Source of the DNA: Spirochaetia bacterium
GTDB taxonomy: Bacteria > Spirochaetota > Leptospiria > Turneriellales > JAOUOS01
Reading direction: 5' to 3'
DNA length: 64,000 nucleotides
NCBI GenBank assembly: GCA_029880265.1
Contig: JAOUOT010000002.1
Location: 243,353 to 307,352, forward strand
Made by a program: the position numbers and the translations under genes. Below, piece after piece: positions 1 to 10,131 of the stretch; position 1 is the first letter of the stretch, and each line of letters starts with the position of its first letter. Under the pieces are notes generated by a model. The model ran no database searches. It was not told the DNA's origin and saw only the letters and a list, made by a program, of their open reading frames with translations.

Positions 1-8
1 TTCGGGTA

Positions 9-1199
9 TTACTGCCTTTCTACGAAGTTTTTATATTTTCTTTGATAAAAGCGAAAAAACCAAAATATCAAAAAAGAAATAAACGAAAAGATAGCGGCAA
101 TTAAAAATACGCTCTTAAATTCTTTTTCTGAGGCCAAATTTCCTAAAAAGTAGGCGCCGGCGCCGGCGCCTAGCGATCGCGAGAAAATTAAATATATCGC
201 CTGAGCAGTCGCCAATCTTCGCGGGTGCGTTTTTTTTTCTAAGAAAAGAAGCGACCCCATATATCCGCCAGAAAATTGTACGCCATGCAAAAACTGAGAT
301 ATTAAAACTAAAAATCCCGGCGACAAGGCCCATAAAATAAAGTTACGAACGGCCCCTGCAATCAAGCCAAAGCCAAGAATCGCCATAATTCCCTTTTTTT
401 TTATAATAAGCGGAGAAACCATGAAAAATATTATTTCAACCGAGGTTCCTATTATCCATATGAACGGTATCGGCGAAACGATAAAATCAACGTCTGCAAG
501 ATAAGCGCTAATGATGTATTCGGCTGTAGAATATCCGAAAAAGAAAAAAAACATCATAATAAGAAAAAATAGCATCAATTTTGACTTTATAATCTTATAA
601 AACTGATCTAAATGCACAGATGCCTTTTCGCTTTGACGCGGTTTTCTTTTTTCAGGAAAAAAATACAGCAGAAAAGAACTGGCTAAAATAAAAACAAATG
701 AAAACTTCATAATCTCAGAAGGGTCTATTTTTAAAAATAAAAAAGGAATATTTGCCGATAAAAAACCCGCTGTTCCATATAACCGCGAATGCCCAAAATA
801 TACGGGATCATTGTCGCTTTGAAGAAAGAAGACATCTATAAGGGGTATAATTCCGCCGACTGCAAAAGTTACAGCCGGCCAGAAGAATAAAGCGTATTCA
901 AAAATATATTCTTTATATTTTCCCTGAGATATGGCCGCTAAGAAATAAATACTTATAGCCGCTAGAATACTTTTTATGAATATAATATTTCTGGCATGCA
1001 GGGTTTTATCTGAAATATATCCTGAAAGCAAAGCGCCGACAGGCATTAAAAGCTGTCCCGTCAGAAATATCGTTCCCGGACTTTCGATTTTTAATTCGTT
1101 GTAAAAATAAGCAGATATCTGCGGTATAAGAAATCCCATCCCGCAAAAAAATAAAAAAAACCAAATTTTAAAGAATACGCTAGTCTTGAAACGAATCAA
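9..1199 (-). CDS. MFS-type transporter (12-TM, nucleoside/sugar symporter-like)
   Basis: 396-aa ORF, strongly hydrophobic with repeated TM segments and MFS-like charged loop (GYISDKTLHARN). Confidence 0.75.
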   Translation of the reverse strand: MIRFKTSVFFKIWFFLFFCGMGFLIPQISAYFYNELKIESPGTIFLTGQLLMPVGALLSGYISDKTLHARNIIFIKSILAAISIYFLAAISQGKYKEYIFEYALFFWPAVTFAVGGIIPLIDVFFLQSDNDPVYFGHSRLYGTAGFLSANIPFLFLKIDPSEIMKFSFVFILASSFLLYFFPEKRKPRQSEKASVHLDQFYKIIKSKLMLFFLIMMFFFFFGYSTAEYIISAYLADVDFIVSPIPFIWIIGTSVEIIFFMVSPLIIKKKGIMAILGFGLIAGAVRNFILWALSPGFLVLISQFLHGVQFSGGYMGSLLFLEKKTHPRRLATAQAIYLIFSRSLGAGAGAYFLGNLASEKEFKSVFLIAAIFSFISFLIFWFFRFYQRKYKNFVERQ

Positions 1200-1521
1200 A
1201 CGCGTCTTCCTGATTTCTAAATATCTCTAAAACAGATTCAAGCTTTGTTATTTCAAGAAGATTTTCAACATCAGAGGTAAGAGAGCATAGACCAAATCGT
1301 CCGTTTTTTTTCTCAACTTCGCGAAAAATATTTAAGAATATGCCAAGCGCGGCTGAATTGATAAAAGGCACTTTTTTTAAATCAACGATAATCTTAGGAG
1401 CTTCCATCTGATGCAGATATGACTCTAGTTCGTCGGCAAGTGTAAACTCCATACCCGATTTTATAGGACCCTCAATTTCTACAATCCAGATATCGTTCTT
1501 TTTTTTATTTTTTGTTTTCAT
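1180..1521 (-). CDS. STAS-domain protein (anti-sigma factor antagonist-like)
   Basis: 113 aa; motif IIVDLKKVPFINSAALGIFLNIFREV typical of STAS domains; overlaps the MFS gene by 20 bp. Confidence 0.75.
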   Translation of the reverse strand: MKTKNKKKNDIWIVEIEGPIKSGMEFTLADELESYLHQMEAPKIIVDLKKVPFINSAALGIFLNIFREVEKKNGRFGLCSLTSDVENLLEITKLESVLEIFRNQEDAFDSFQD

Positions 1522-1761
1522 TTTTATTCTTTTTCACGCGTTAATTAGAAGCATAGCTATTTTTTTAAGCCATATTTCAATTTACAAATTACTGTTTCGT
1601 TACATAAAAGCAAGCATTTTTTTATACTAACTTAAAATCCCTCTAAAATGAACCTAATGGGAAATACGCGCCTGCGCCAAGATCGGCCCGCAAATCGCAA
1701 TTACGCCTTTTGCAGATCTTTTTTTTAATTGCAAAATTATTTTTGTTTTACAAAGAGACCT

Positions 1762-2289
1762 ATGGAAGAAAATATCAAAGACAAAAAAGAAACAGAGACC
1801 GCTGAAAAAATAAAAGACAGCGGCAAAAAAGCATGGGAAAAAAGCAAAGAAGGCATTAAACATCTAAGCGAAAACATACACCAGTCTCTAGAAGACGACT
1901 CTAATGAGCAGACTTATGGAGCGTTCGCATATATACCATTAATAGGACCTTTAGTTGTTTATTTATTCAAAAAAAAACAAAAATTTTCAAAATTACACGC
2001 CAAAAACGCTTTGTACCTGCAAAGTTCGGCGTTAATCTTATGGCTGACAATATGGCTGCTTGAAAACATTCCGTTTATATCTCATTTGTTAAAAGCAATA
2101 CAATTTATTCCTTATATTACAAATGCTCTTCTGTATATAAATATTGTTACTTTCTTTATACTTTCTTTAATTGGAGCATATAAAGGTTTTAATAAAAATT
2201 TATGGACAATACCTGTGTTGACAGCTTTTATAGAAAAATATATTGTAAAAAAGAAAAATAAAGATAAGGCCCAAAGTCAAAGGAAATAA
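1762..2289 (+). CDS. DUF4870/Tic20-like small membrane protein
   Basis: YGAFAYIPLIGPLVVYLFKKKQKFSKLHAKNALYLQ pattern followed by TMs; ATG at 1762 preferred over the upstream ORF start at 1729. Confidence 0.6.
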   Translation: MEENIKDKKETETAEKIKDSGKKAWEKSKEGIKHLSENIHQSLEDDSNEQTYGAFAYIPLIGPLVVYLFKKKQKFSKLHAKNALYLQSSALILWLTIWLLENIPFISHLLKAIQFIPYITNALLYINIVTFFILSLIGAYKGFNKNLWTIPVLTAFIEKYIVKKKNKDKAQSQRK

Positions 2290-2319
2290 GCTTTCTTGTT
2301 TTATAAATTTTAATATAAA

Positions 2320-2715
2320 ATGTTCAACGCAATAAAATACAATATTGAAAATAACGAAACAATTCATATGGCCAAAAAGATATGGCCGGGTTTTGAACTT
2401 TTTTTAATTTCGGGCCCTACCTTAATAGGATGGGTTATCGGCATGGTAAAATATGAATATCGCGATGAAAGATTTAAGATAAGCATACAAAGTTTTGCGT
2501 TATTTTTAATTTATATTGCACTTCTTGTATTGAATCAAATCATTGTATTTACTAATATTGCAAACTACAAGTACTATTCTCTTTATGCCGATTCCTTTTT
2601 TTGTTTTCTGTATCTGCTGTTAGGCCTGTATTTCTATATTGGCGCCAGAAGAAAGAACCCCTATTTACACGGTTTAATAATTAGAGTTCTTGACAGGCTA
2701 AATTCTAAAGCATAA
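2320..2715 (+). CDS. hypothetical membrane protein
   Basis: 131-aa hydrophobic ORF following the previous gene in the same orientation. Confidence 0.55.
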   Translation: MFNAIKYNIENNETIHMAKKIWPGFELFLISGPTLIGWVIGMVKYEYRDERFKISIQSFALFLIYIALLVLNQIIVFTNIANYKYYSLYADSFFCFLYLLLGLYFYIGARRKNPYLHGLIIRVLDRLNSKA

Positions 2716-2733
2716 TTGCCTTATGCATAAAAA

Positions 2734-2807
2734 GCGCCCATAGCTCAGCTGGATAGAGTGTCTGACTACGAATCAGGAGGTCTGAGGTTCGAATCCTCAT
2801 GGGCGCG
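2734..2807 (+). tRNA. tRNA-Arg (anticodon ACG)
   Basis: Cloverleaf: acceptor GCGCCCA/TGGGCGC, anticodon arm TCTGA-CTACGAA-TCAGG, T-arm GAGGTTCGAATCCTC; no encoded CCA. Confidence 0.95.
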
Positions 2808-2902
2808 AAAATAATATTGACAAAATGACTGCTTTTATTAATTAGCCATCTGGTATAAAGGTACCGATAAAAGCAATGAATAATTGCTATTGAATAAAAA
2901 AT

Positions 2903-3145
2903 ATGAAAGAAATTGAAATAACAAAAGTCATTGGTCTTGCCAAAGAAAAAAAATACGAAGTAACATGCGCCGCATTTGATCTAGTGGATCATATCTTCAA
3001 GGTTGATGTCGGCCGTTCTATAAAAAAAAGAAAACTTGCCGTACAGGCAATGTCCCTATTATCAGACGGGCATATACAGTACGCATATGAAACAGAAGAA
3101 AATGCGCCCGTAAAATCGACAAAAAAAGCCTCAGAAGAAGAATAA
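2903..3145 (+). CDS. possible RNA polymerase omega subunit (RpoZ-like)
   Basis: 80 aa; KKYEVTCAAFDLVDHIFKVDVGRSIKKRKLAVQAMSLLSDGHIQYA resembles the short omega family; divergent. Confidence 0.5.
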   Translation: MKEIEITKVIGLAKEKKYEVTCAAFDLVDHIFKVDVGRSIKKRKLAVQAMSLLSDGHIQYAYETEENAPVKSTKKASEEE

Positions 3146-3202
3146 ATATTCTTTTTAAAACTTAGAAATTATCAAAAAAAACATATGCGGCTAAAAAGCT
3201 TA

Positions 3203-5785
3203 TTATGATTTTTTAAAAATTATACTTTCTTCTTGTAAAGACGCGGTAAAAATAGTATCTTTAACAATATTTTCTTTTAAAATATATTCAGAAAGCGGCG
3301 TTAAAAGTCTGTTTTCTAATACTCTTTTAAGCGGCCGCGCCCCAAAAACAGGATCATAGCCTTCTTCGGCGAGTTTTTTTAGCAGACTTCTTTCAACCTC
3401 AAGCTGAATTCCCTTATGTAAAATTCTTTTATTTATGTTAGACAGTTGAATCTTTATAATTTCATTTAAATCATCTAAGCTTATCGAATTAAAAATTATC
3501 GATGCGTCAAGACGATTTATAAATTCAGGCTTAAAAAATTGCGAAAGTGTTTCGTTAACCTTTTGTTTTTTTTCTTTATCAGAAAGAGAGTTATCGGCAA
3601 TCAATTGAGATCCTATATTTGAAGTCATAATTATAATGGTATTCTTAAAGTTCACCAGATGCCCTTTTGAATCGGTCAATCTTCCGTCGTCTAATATTTG
3701 CAGAAAAATATTAAATACTTCTGAATGCGCTTTTTCTATTTCGTCAAATAAAATAACCGAATACGGACGGCTTCTGACCGCTTCTGTAAGCTGTCCTCCT
3801 TCGTCGTAGCCCACATATCCCGGCGGAGCCCCTATTAGTCTTGAGGTAGAATGCTTTTCCATATATTCGCTCATATCAATGCGAAGCATTGCTTTTTCGT
3901 CATTAAATAGAATTTCAGCCAGAGCCTTTGCCGTTTCTGTTTTGCCGACGCCCGTTGGTCCTAGAAATAAAAAAGAAGCGATTGGCCGGTTTTCTTCTGA
4001 TAAACCGGCTCTGTTTCTTCTTACAGCCTGGGCCAGAGCCGTTACGGCGTCTTTTTGACCAATGACCCTTTCATGAAGAAAATTTTCAAGATGAAGCAGT
4101 TTTTCTTTTTCGCTTTCAAGCATTTTGCTTACGGGAATTCCGGTCCAACGAGAAACAGTTTCGGCGATATCTTCTTCTCTGATTTCTTCTTTTAGAAATC
4201 TATTCTTTTCTTGACGACTATTTAATTTATCTTCATTGATTTGGAGTTCCTTTTTCAACTCGGGAAGTCTTCCGTATCGAATTTCTGCAACCTTGTCAAG
4301 ATTGCCTTCTCGTTCATAGGCCGCTTCTTCTGTCTTTAGCTGATCGATTTTTTCTTTAATCGCGCTGATTCCCGTAATGACATTCTTTTCTTCTTCAAGG
4401 GCTAGTTTTAATCCGCTAAATTGCTCTCTTAAATCGGCTAATTCTTTCTTCAGATTTTCAAGCCTGCTTTTTGACTTGGCGTCAGATTCTCTTTTTAAAG
4501 CGGTTTCTTCAATTTCCATCTTTCGAATATTTCTATATATTTCTTCCATATGCTTGGGCAGCGAACCGAGTTCTATTCGAAGCTTTGAACAGGCTTCGTC
4601 TATCAAATCAATTGCTTTATCGGGCAGGAATCTGTCGGATATATATCGGTCAGAAAGGTTCACCGCCGATACAATCGCCTGATCGGCAATTCTTATTCCG
4701 TGATGAACCTCGTATTTATCGCGAAGCCCCCTTAAAATAGTAATTGAATCTTCAGCCGACGGTTCGTTTACATATACCGGCTGAAATCTTCTTTCTAAAG
4801 CGGCGTCTTTTTCAATATATTTTTTATATTCTTTAAGGGTAGTCGCTCCTATCATATGAAGCTCCCCTTTTGCCAAAGCCGGCTTTAATAAATTGGCCGC
4901 ATCCATTGCTCCTTCAATGGCGCCCGCCCCTACGACCGTATGAATTTCGTCGATAAAAAGAATAATTTTACCTCCCATTTTTGAAACTTCTTCGAGAATT
5001 GACTTTAATCTGTCTTCAAAATCGCCGCGATATTTGGCTCCGGCGATTAAAGAGCCTAAATCAATGGTAAAGATAATCTTGTCTTTTACGGCGTCGGGCA
5101 TATCGCCCGTTACTATTCTGTAGGCAAGCCCCTCGGCGATAGCCGTTTTACCGACTCCGGGTTCGCCAATCAGCAACGGATTGTTTTTGGTTCTTCTTGA
5201 TAGTATTTGAATGCATCTTCTGATTTCTTCGTCTCGCCCTATGACAGGGTCGAGCTTTCCCTTAGCGGCGAGCTCATTTAAATTTTTTCCGTATTTTTGA
5301 AGGGCATTGTATTTAACTTCGGGATTATCGTCTTTGACGGTTCTGCCGTTTCTTATTTGATTGACCGATTTTTGCGCCGTCTCAAAATCTATACCTGTTT
5401 TTTTTAATTCGCCAGTAATTTGAAAATTTCCCGAAAGATAAGCAAGAAAAAGATGTTCTAACGATAAATATTCATCGCTCATTGAAGAGGCAATGCTAAA
5501 ACCGTTTTGAAAAAGCTTTCTTGCGTCTACCGAGAAGAATTCGGCATAAATCGCGTCTCCTTCAATGGCGGGTTTTTTTTCAAGAAATTCTTTAAATAGA
5601 CTTATAACTTTTTCAGAATTTTGCGTTATTTGAGAAATAATCTGATACGGCAAAGCCTCAGTATCTTGGATGGCAGAAAGAATCACATGCTCAGGAAGTA
5701 TTTCAGTATGCTTTTTCTCAATTGCCAGTTCCCTTGCGCCTTCAACCGCATTGATTGTTTTTAATGTCCATTTTTGTGTATTCAT
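3203..5785 (-). CDS. clpB: ATP-dependent chaperone ClpB
   Basis: Two AAA+ modules (GEPGVGKTAIAEGLA, GPTGVGKTETAKALAE), coiled-coil middle domain, C-terminal FGARPLKR; ATG at 5785 (MNTQKWTLKTINAV) preferred. Confidence 0.96.
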   Translation of the reverse strand: MNTQKWTLKTINAVEGARELAIEKKHTEILPEHVILSAIQDTEALPYQIISQITQNSEKVISLFKEFLEKKPAIEGDAIYAEFFSVDARKLFQNGFSIASSMSDEYLSLEHLFLAYLSGNFQITGELKKTGIDFETAQKSVNQIRNGRTVKDDNPEVKYNALQKYGKNLNELAAKGKLDPVIGRDEEIRRCIQILSRRTKNNPLLIGEPGVGKTAIAEGLAYRIVTGDMPDAVKDKIIFTIDLGSLIAGAKYRGDFEDRLKSILEEVSKMGGKIILFIDEIHTVVGAGAIEGAMDAANLLKPALAKGELHMIGATTLKEYKKYIEKDAALERRFQPVYVNEPSAEDSITILRGLRDKYEVHHGIRIADQAIVSAVNLSDRYISDRFLPDKAIDLIDEACSKLRIELGSLPKHMEEIYRNIRKMEIEETALKRESDAKSKSRLENLKKELADLREQFSGLKLALEEEKNVITGISAIKEKIDQLKTEEAAYEREGNLDKVAEIRYGRLPELKKELQINEDKLNSRQEKNRFLKEEIREEDIAETVSRWTGIPVSKMLESEKEKLLHLENFLHERVIGQKDAVTALAQAVRRNRAGLSEENRPIASFLFLGPTGVGKTETAKALAEILFNDEKAMLRIDMSEYMEKHSTSRLIGAPPGYVGYDEGGQLTEAVRSRPYSVILFDEIEKAHSEVFNIFLQILDDGRLTDSKGHLVNFKNTIIIMTSNIGSQLIADNSLSDKEKKQKVNETLSQFFKPEFINRLDASIIFNSISLDDLNEIIKIQLSNINKRILHKGIQLEVERSLLKKLAEEGYDPVFGARPLKRVLENRLLTPLSEYILKENIVKDTIFTASLQEESIIFKKS

Positions 5786-5879
5786 AAATCTACTCCATAA
5801 AAAGAGCATGTTACCTAGGCAAGTGCTAGCGCTCTATTTGCTATACTGCTAATTTAGCGAAGGATTTTTGAATCGGCAA

Positions 5880-7412
5880 TTATTTTTTTCTTCTATGCCT
5901 ATATTTTTTTGATTTTTTCTCAGATTCCGCTTCGGCCCTTAAGAGATCCAATGTCTTTTGCGAAGGCATAACGACCTTTTTTTTGCTTTTGAAGAATACG
6001 GCAAAAATACTTCTAAAGAATCCTTTTTTCGTCTTTTCTTTACCGAGAATTCGAACGTAATCTTTAACTTCAGAATCTTTGACTTTAAGATGCTTTTTAT
6101 AATCTCTGTCTTCTTGGGGTTTTTTATAAGGTTTTTTTTCTGGCCTTTTCTTTTTTGGCTCATACGCGGTCTTAAAGGGCGGTTTTTTCTGGTAAGTATC
6201 GGCTCTTTTTGCGTTAGCTCTTTGCGGCCTTTGGCGTTTTCGACCAACGCCCGATTCGTCAGAAACATAAAAGCCCGATACCGAAACCAGAAAATCGTCT
6301 TCAGGAGGTAAATTGGGAATTTTATAGCTTAAATAATTTTCAATTCGACTCAGGTTATCATAGTCTAATTCTGAGCAGAAGCTGACCGCGATTCCTTCTT
6401 TTCCGGCTCTGGCCGTTCTGCCTATGCGGTGCACATAACCTTCGGGATCTTGGGGAATATCGTAATTGACAACAAGATCAATATCTTCAATGTGCAGCCC
6501 GCGACTGGCTACGTCTGTCGCCACTAATACCCGAAATTTACCTTTTTTAAATTTTTCAAGAATCTCAAGCCTTTTATTCTGATTAAAATCAGAAGATAAA
6601 CCGGCCGAAGATATCTCGTATTTATTCAGCAGATTTGAAATAGCCGGAACCAAACGTTTTAAATTTGAAAAAATTATAACTCGCGAAAAATCATGAAATT
6701 TTAAAAGCGATACCAGGTATCCAGGCTTTTCGTTTAAGCCAAGATGATATAATTCTTGCTTTATTTTCGCATGATCAATAAGTTCGGGATTAATAAGAAT
6801 TTCTTCGGGATCGCGCATATACTCCCAAAGGCTGTAAAAAGCGGCCATATTATATGTGGCCGAAAATAGTGAGATAATGCGATTTTGACTGGTCCCTTTT
6901 ATGATTTTTTTTACGTCGTCAATAAAACCCATATCGAGCATTCTGTCGGCTTCGTCAATTATTACCGTTTCAATGGTTTTTGTATTAATATCTTTTGAAC
7001 CGATAAAGTCTAATATTCTGCCGGGCGTGCCGATTATTATATCCGGATTTTTTTTAAGAGTGTTTTTTTGCTCGTTATACCCCGTACCGCCGTATAAAAC
7101 CGCGGCTAAAATATGCGAACCTTTTGCCAAAAATCGCGCCTCTTCAAATATCTGCAGCGCCAATTCTCTGGTAGGCGCTAAAACAATTACTGAGATAGCC
7201 GCGCTTTTCTTTTCTTCTTTAAGCAGATTATGAAAAACCGGCAGTAAAAAAGCCAAAGTCTTTCCTGAGCCTGTTTTGGCGCATGCAATAATATCTTTAT
7301 TGTCAAAAGTAAGCGGTATTACCGCTTCTTGTATAGGAGTTGCCTTAATGTAATTATTTTCATTTAGCTTGTCAATTAACGATTTGTTTAAGTTTAATTC
7401 TGTAAAGTTCAT
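5880..7412 (-). CDS. DEAD-box RNA helicase with basic C-terminal tail
   Basis: Motifs ACAKTGSGKTLAF, PTRELALQ, DEAD, SAT, ARGLHIEDIDLVVNYD, HRIGRTARAG; start at second M (MNFTELNL). Confidence 0.95.
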   Translation of the reverse strand: MNFTELNLNKSLIDKLNENNYIKATPIQEAVIPLTFDNKDIIACAKTGSGKTLAFLLPVFHNLLKEEKKSAAISVIVLAPTRELALQIFEEARFLAKGSHILAAVLYGGTGYNEQKNTLKKNPDIIIGTPGRILDFIGSKDINTKTIETVIIDEADRMLDMGFIDDVKKIIKGTSQNRIISLFSATYNMAAFYSLWEYMRDPEEILINPELIDHAKIKQELYHLGLNEKPGYLVSLLKFHDFSRVIIFSNLKRLVPAISNLLNKYEISSAGLSSDFNQNKRLEILEKFKKGKFRVLVATDVASRGLHIEDIDLVVNYDIPQDPEGYVHRIGRTARAGKEGIAVSFCSELDYDNLSRIENYLSYKIPNLPPEDDFLVSVSGFYVSDESGVGRKRQRPQRANAKRADTYQKKPPFKTAYEPKKKRPEKKPYKKPQEDRDYKKHLKVKDSEVKDYVRILGKEKTKKGFFRSIFAVFFKSKKKVVMPSQKTLDLLRAEAESEKKSKKYRHRRKK

Positions 7413-7546
7413 TATTTTTTTTAACACTTAGCCCATTAAGGCCCATGGGATGTCAAGAATTGTTTATTTTTTTGTATTTAATATCTCGCGCCGTTGCTTT
7501 TAATAACTTTTGCTTGCCGCTCGATAAAATAAAAACATTTTGGCGC

Positions 7547-9196
7547 ATGATTAGAGATATCGGCAAACTTGAAACTGCAAACTTTGATATATTAATAATA
7601 GGCGGCGGAATTACAGGTTCAGCCATAGCATGGGACGCCGCATTAAGGGGACATAAAACGGCTCTTATCGAAAAAAAAGATTTCGGGCACGCAACCTCTT
7701 CAGCTACTTCAAAATTAATACACGGCGGCTTAAGATATCTTGCAAAATTTGATCTGCCGGTAGTCAGAGAATCATTGAGAGAACGAAGGCTCTTGGAACA
7801 AAACCTGCCGCACCAGGCGTTTCCGTTGCCTTTTTTAATGCCCCTATATGAATATAGCTCGAAACCCAGGTGGATGTTAAATCTTGGACTTTTTCTCTAC
7901 GACTTGCTTTCATACGATAAAAACGAACTTAAAGATCCCGATAAACATTTAGATTCTCACAAATGGCTGAGCAAAGAAGAAACATTGAAGCTTGAACCGT
8001 TTCTCGAAACAAAGGGATTAAAAGGATCATATAGGTACTATGACGTCTTAAATCGTCATCCAGAGAGATCTAATCTTGATTATATTTTATCCGCCTCAGA
8101 AAAGGGCGCCGTTTGCGCAAATTACATAAAATTTGAAGACTTTATTTTTACCGAAAAAAACGGGAAAAAAACAATTACCGCGATAAGCGCCAATGACGAA
8201 ATTTCAGGCAAGAAAATAAAAATAAACGCGAAAATTATTGTAAACGCAACCGGCCCGTGGGGCGATATTATTCTTTCAAAGATTCAAGAAAAACCCACAA
8301 GAACTCTTCTTCGTTCAAAAGGCATTCATTTGCTTTTTCCTAAATTTCATAATAACAACGCAATTACAATTGAGACCCGCGATAAGCATCATTTTTTTAT
8401 CGTACCATGGCTTAATTATTCTCTCATTGGCACTACCGATACAAAATTTACGGGAGATCTTGAAAATGTTAAAGTAACGCAAGACGATGTTCATTCTTTT
8501 CTTCACCAGATCAATATGCATATTCCGGTAAAATTAAAAGAAAAAGATATTGTTCACGCCTATGCCGGTATAAGACCGATGGTTTCAGAATCAAAAGCCA
8601 TAAACACATACGAAGCTTCCAGAAAACATGAAATAATAAATCATGAAAAAACAGACTCAATAAAAGGACTGGTATCTGTCTTTGGGGGCAAATGGACGAC
8701 TTCTCGTTCATTGGCCGAAGAAACCGTCGATAAGCTTGAAAAAATATCGAAACTAAAAAGAGTAAAGTCAAAAACGAAAGTAACCCCCCTAAGCGCCGGA
8801 AATATAGGCGAAAGATATTCAGTTTTTGTAGACGAATCGGTAAAAAAATGGTCCAGCGATTATTCAAAAGATTTTATAAAACGTTTAATTGAATACTATG
8901 GTTCTCATTATGAAAATATAATCGACTTGATGAAAAAAGACAATAAGCTAAGCGAGGTTTTTGACAAAGACAAGAATCATGTAAAAGCCGAAATTGTGCA
9001 CGCCATAGAAAACGAAATGGCGCATCATTTAGACGATATCTTATTAAGAAGATGCTGTCTTGGCAATAGCGGGCCGCCGTCAAAAGAAACGTTAAAAAAC
9101 ACAGTAGAAACCATGGGCAAACTATTAAATTGGAGCAAAAAACAACAGGAAGAAGAAATAAACAAATATCTTGAATCTCAAAAAATAGTAGATTAA
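7547..9196 (+). CDS. glpD: FAD-dependent glycerol-3-phosphate dehydrogenase
   Basis: FDILIIGGGITGSAIAWDAALRG dinucleotide-binding motif, TSKLIHGGLRYL, FGGKWTT; ATG at 7547 precedes the FAD domain. Confidence 0.92.
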   Translation: MIRDIGKLETANFDILIIGGGITGSAIAWDAALRGHKTALIEKKDFGHATSSATSKLIHGGLRYLAKFDLPVVRESLRERRLLEQNLPHQAFPLPFLMPLYEYSSKPRWMLNLGLFLYDLLSYDKNELKDPDKHLDSHKWLSKEETLKLEPFLETKGLKGSYRYYDVLNRHPERSNLDYILSASEKGAVCANYIKFEDFIFTEKNGKKTITAISANDEISGKKIKINAKIIVNATGPWGDIILSKIQEKPTRTLLRSKGIHLLFPKFHNNNAITIETRDKHHFFIVPWLNYSLIGTTDTKFTGDLENVKVTQDDVHSFLHQINMHIPVKLKEKDIVHAYAGIRPMVSESKAINTYEASRKHEIINHEKTDSIKGLVSVFGGKWTTSRSLAEETVDKLEKISKLKRVKSKTKVTPLSAGNIGERYSVFVDESVKKWSSDYSKDFIKRLIEYYGSHYENIIDLMKKDNKLSEVFDKDKNHVKAEIVHAIENEMAHHLDDILLRRCCLGNSGPPSKETLKNTVETMGKLLNWSKKQQEEEINKYLESQKIVD

Positions 9197-10131
9197 TGAA
9201 CATTTCTTATCTTAAAGAAGAATTACAGAAACATAAAATAGAATTTTCTGAAAACGAATCTTTGTCTAAATATACCACATTTCGCGTCGGCGGTTCTGCC
9301 TTGATTATGGCTAGACCTAAAAATTCTTTAGAAATGATCCATGTTCAAAAAATCGTTTTGAAAAAGAATATTCCTTTTTTTCTACTCGGCGGCGGTTCGA
9401 ATGTTTTAATTTCTGACGAAGGGCTTGATTTCGTAATATATCCGCAGTTTAAAGAAGAATTTAAGGCAAAAGAACACGAAAATCATATCAAACTGGAAGT
9501 CGCGTCAAATGTAAGAAATGGTTGGCTATCTTTAAAAATGAGTAAATTAGGATTTTCGGGTCTTGAGTTTTTATCTACAATACCGGGAAAAATAGGCGGA
9601 GCTGTTGTACAAAATGCGGGCTGTTACGGCTGTCAAATACAGGACATTTTAGAGAGCGTCGAAGTAGTTAATAAGGGACGCCTAATAAACCTTAGCGCAA
9701 ATGAACTTAATCTTTCGTATCGAAACAGCTTATTTAAACAAGATAAGTTAATGTGGATTTCAAAAGCCGTATTTCTGCTTCAAAGAAAAGAACCTCCTGA
9801 AATAGAAAAAAAAATAAGCGATTATAAATCTGAAAGATTAAAAAGTCAGCCCAAAAATAGAAGATCTGCCGGTTCGATTTTTAAGAATCCTGAAAACGGC
9901 TTAAAGGCATGGCAGCTCATTGAAAACGCCGGATTAAGAGGTTATTCAATAGGCGAAGCCGTTGTATCTGATAAACACGCAAATTTTATATTGAACGAAA
10001 AAAACGCCAGAGCTTCAGATATTTACCGTTTAATATGTTACATTGAAAAAACCGTCAAAGAAAAATTTGAAATATCTCTTGAAAGAGAAGTTCAATTACT
10101 GGGCCGCTTTAACGGGCAAGATTTTTTTTAA
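9196..10131 (+). CDS. murB: UDP-N-acetylmuramate dehydrogenase
   Basis: NESLSKYTTFRVGG, LLGGGSNVLISDEG, IPGKIGGAVVQNAGCYG, SAGSIFKNP; start overlaps glpD stop. Confidence 0.95.
   Translation: MNISYLKEELQKHKIEFSENESLSKYTTFRVGGSALIMARPKNSLEMIHVQKIVLKKNIPFFLLGGGSNVLISDEGLDFVIYPQFKEEFKAKEHENHIKLEVASNVRNGWLSLKMSKLGFSGLEFLSTIPGKIGGAVVQNAGCYGCQIQDILESVEVVNKGRLINLSANELNLSYRNSLFKQDKLMWISKAVFLLQRKEPPEIEKKISDYKSERLKSQPKNRRSAGSIFKNPENGLKAWQLIENAGLRGYSIGEAVVSDKHANFILNEKNARASDIYRLICYIEKTVKEKFEISLEREVQLLGRFNGQDFF

Noticed and set aside
151-180. Perfect 22-bp palindrome TAGGCGCCGGCGCCGGCGCCTA followed by GCGATCGC
   Set aside because: It lies in the MFS coding sequence and is explained by GAGAGA codons in a TM segment; odd for the AT-rich context but not strong alone.
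5939-6311. Overlapping ORFs (both strands) in the basic tail of the DEAD-box helicase
   Set aside because: Low-complexity Lys/Arg-rich coding region generates spurious open frames.
8315-9203. Three antisense ORFs opposite glpD
   Set aside because: glpD is clearly coding on the + strand; antisense ORFs show no recognisable motif.
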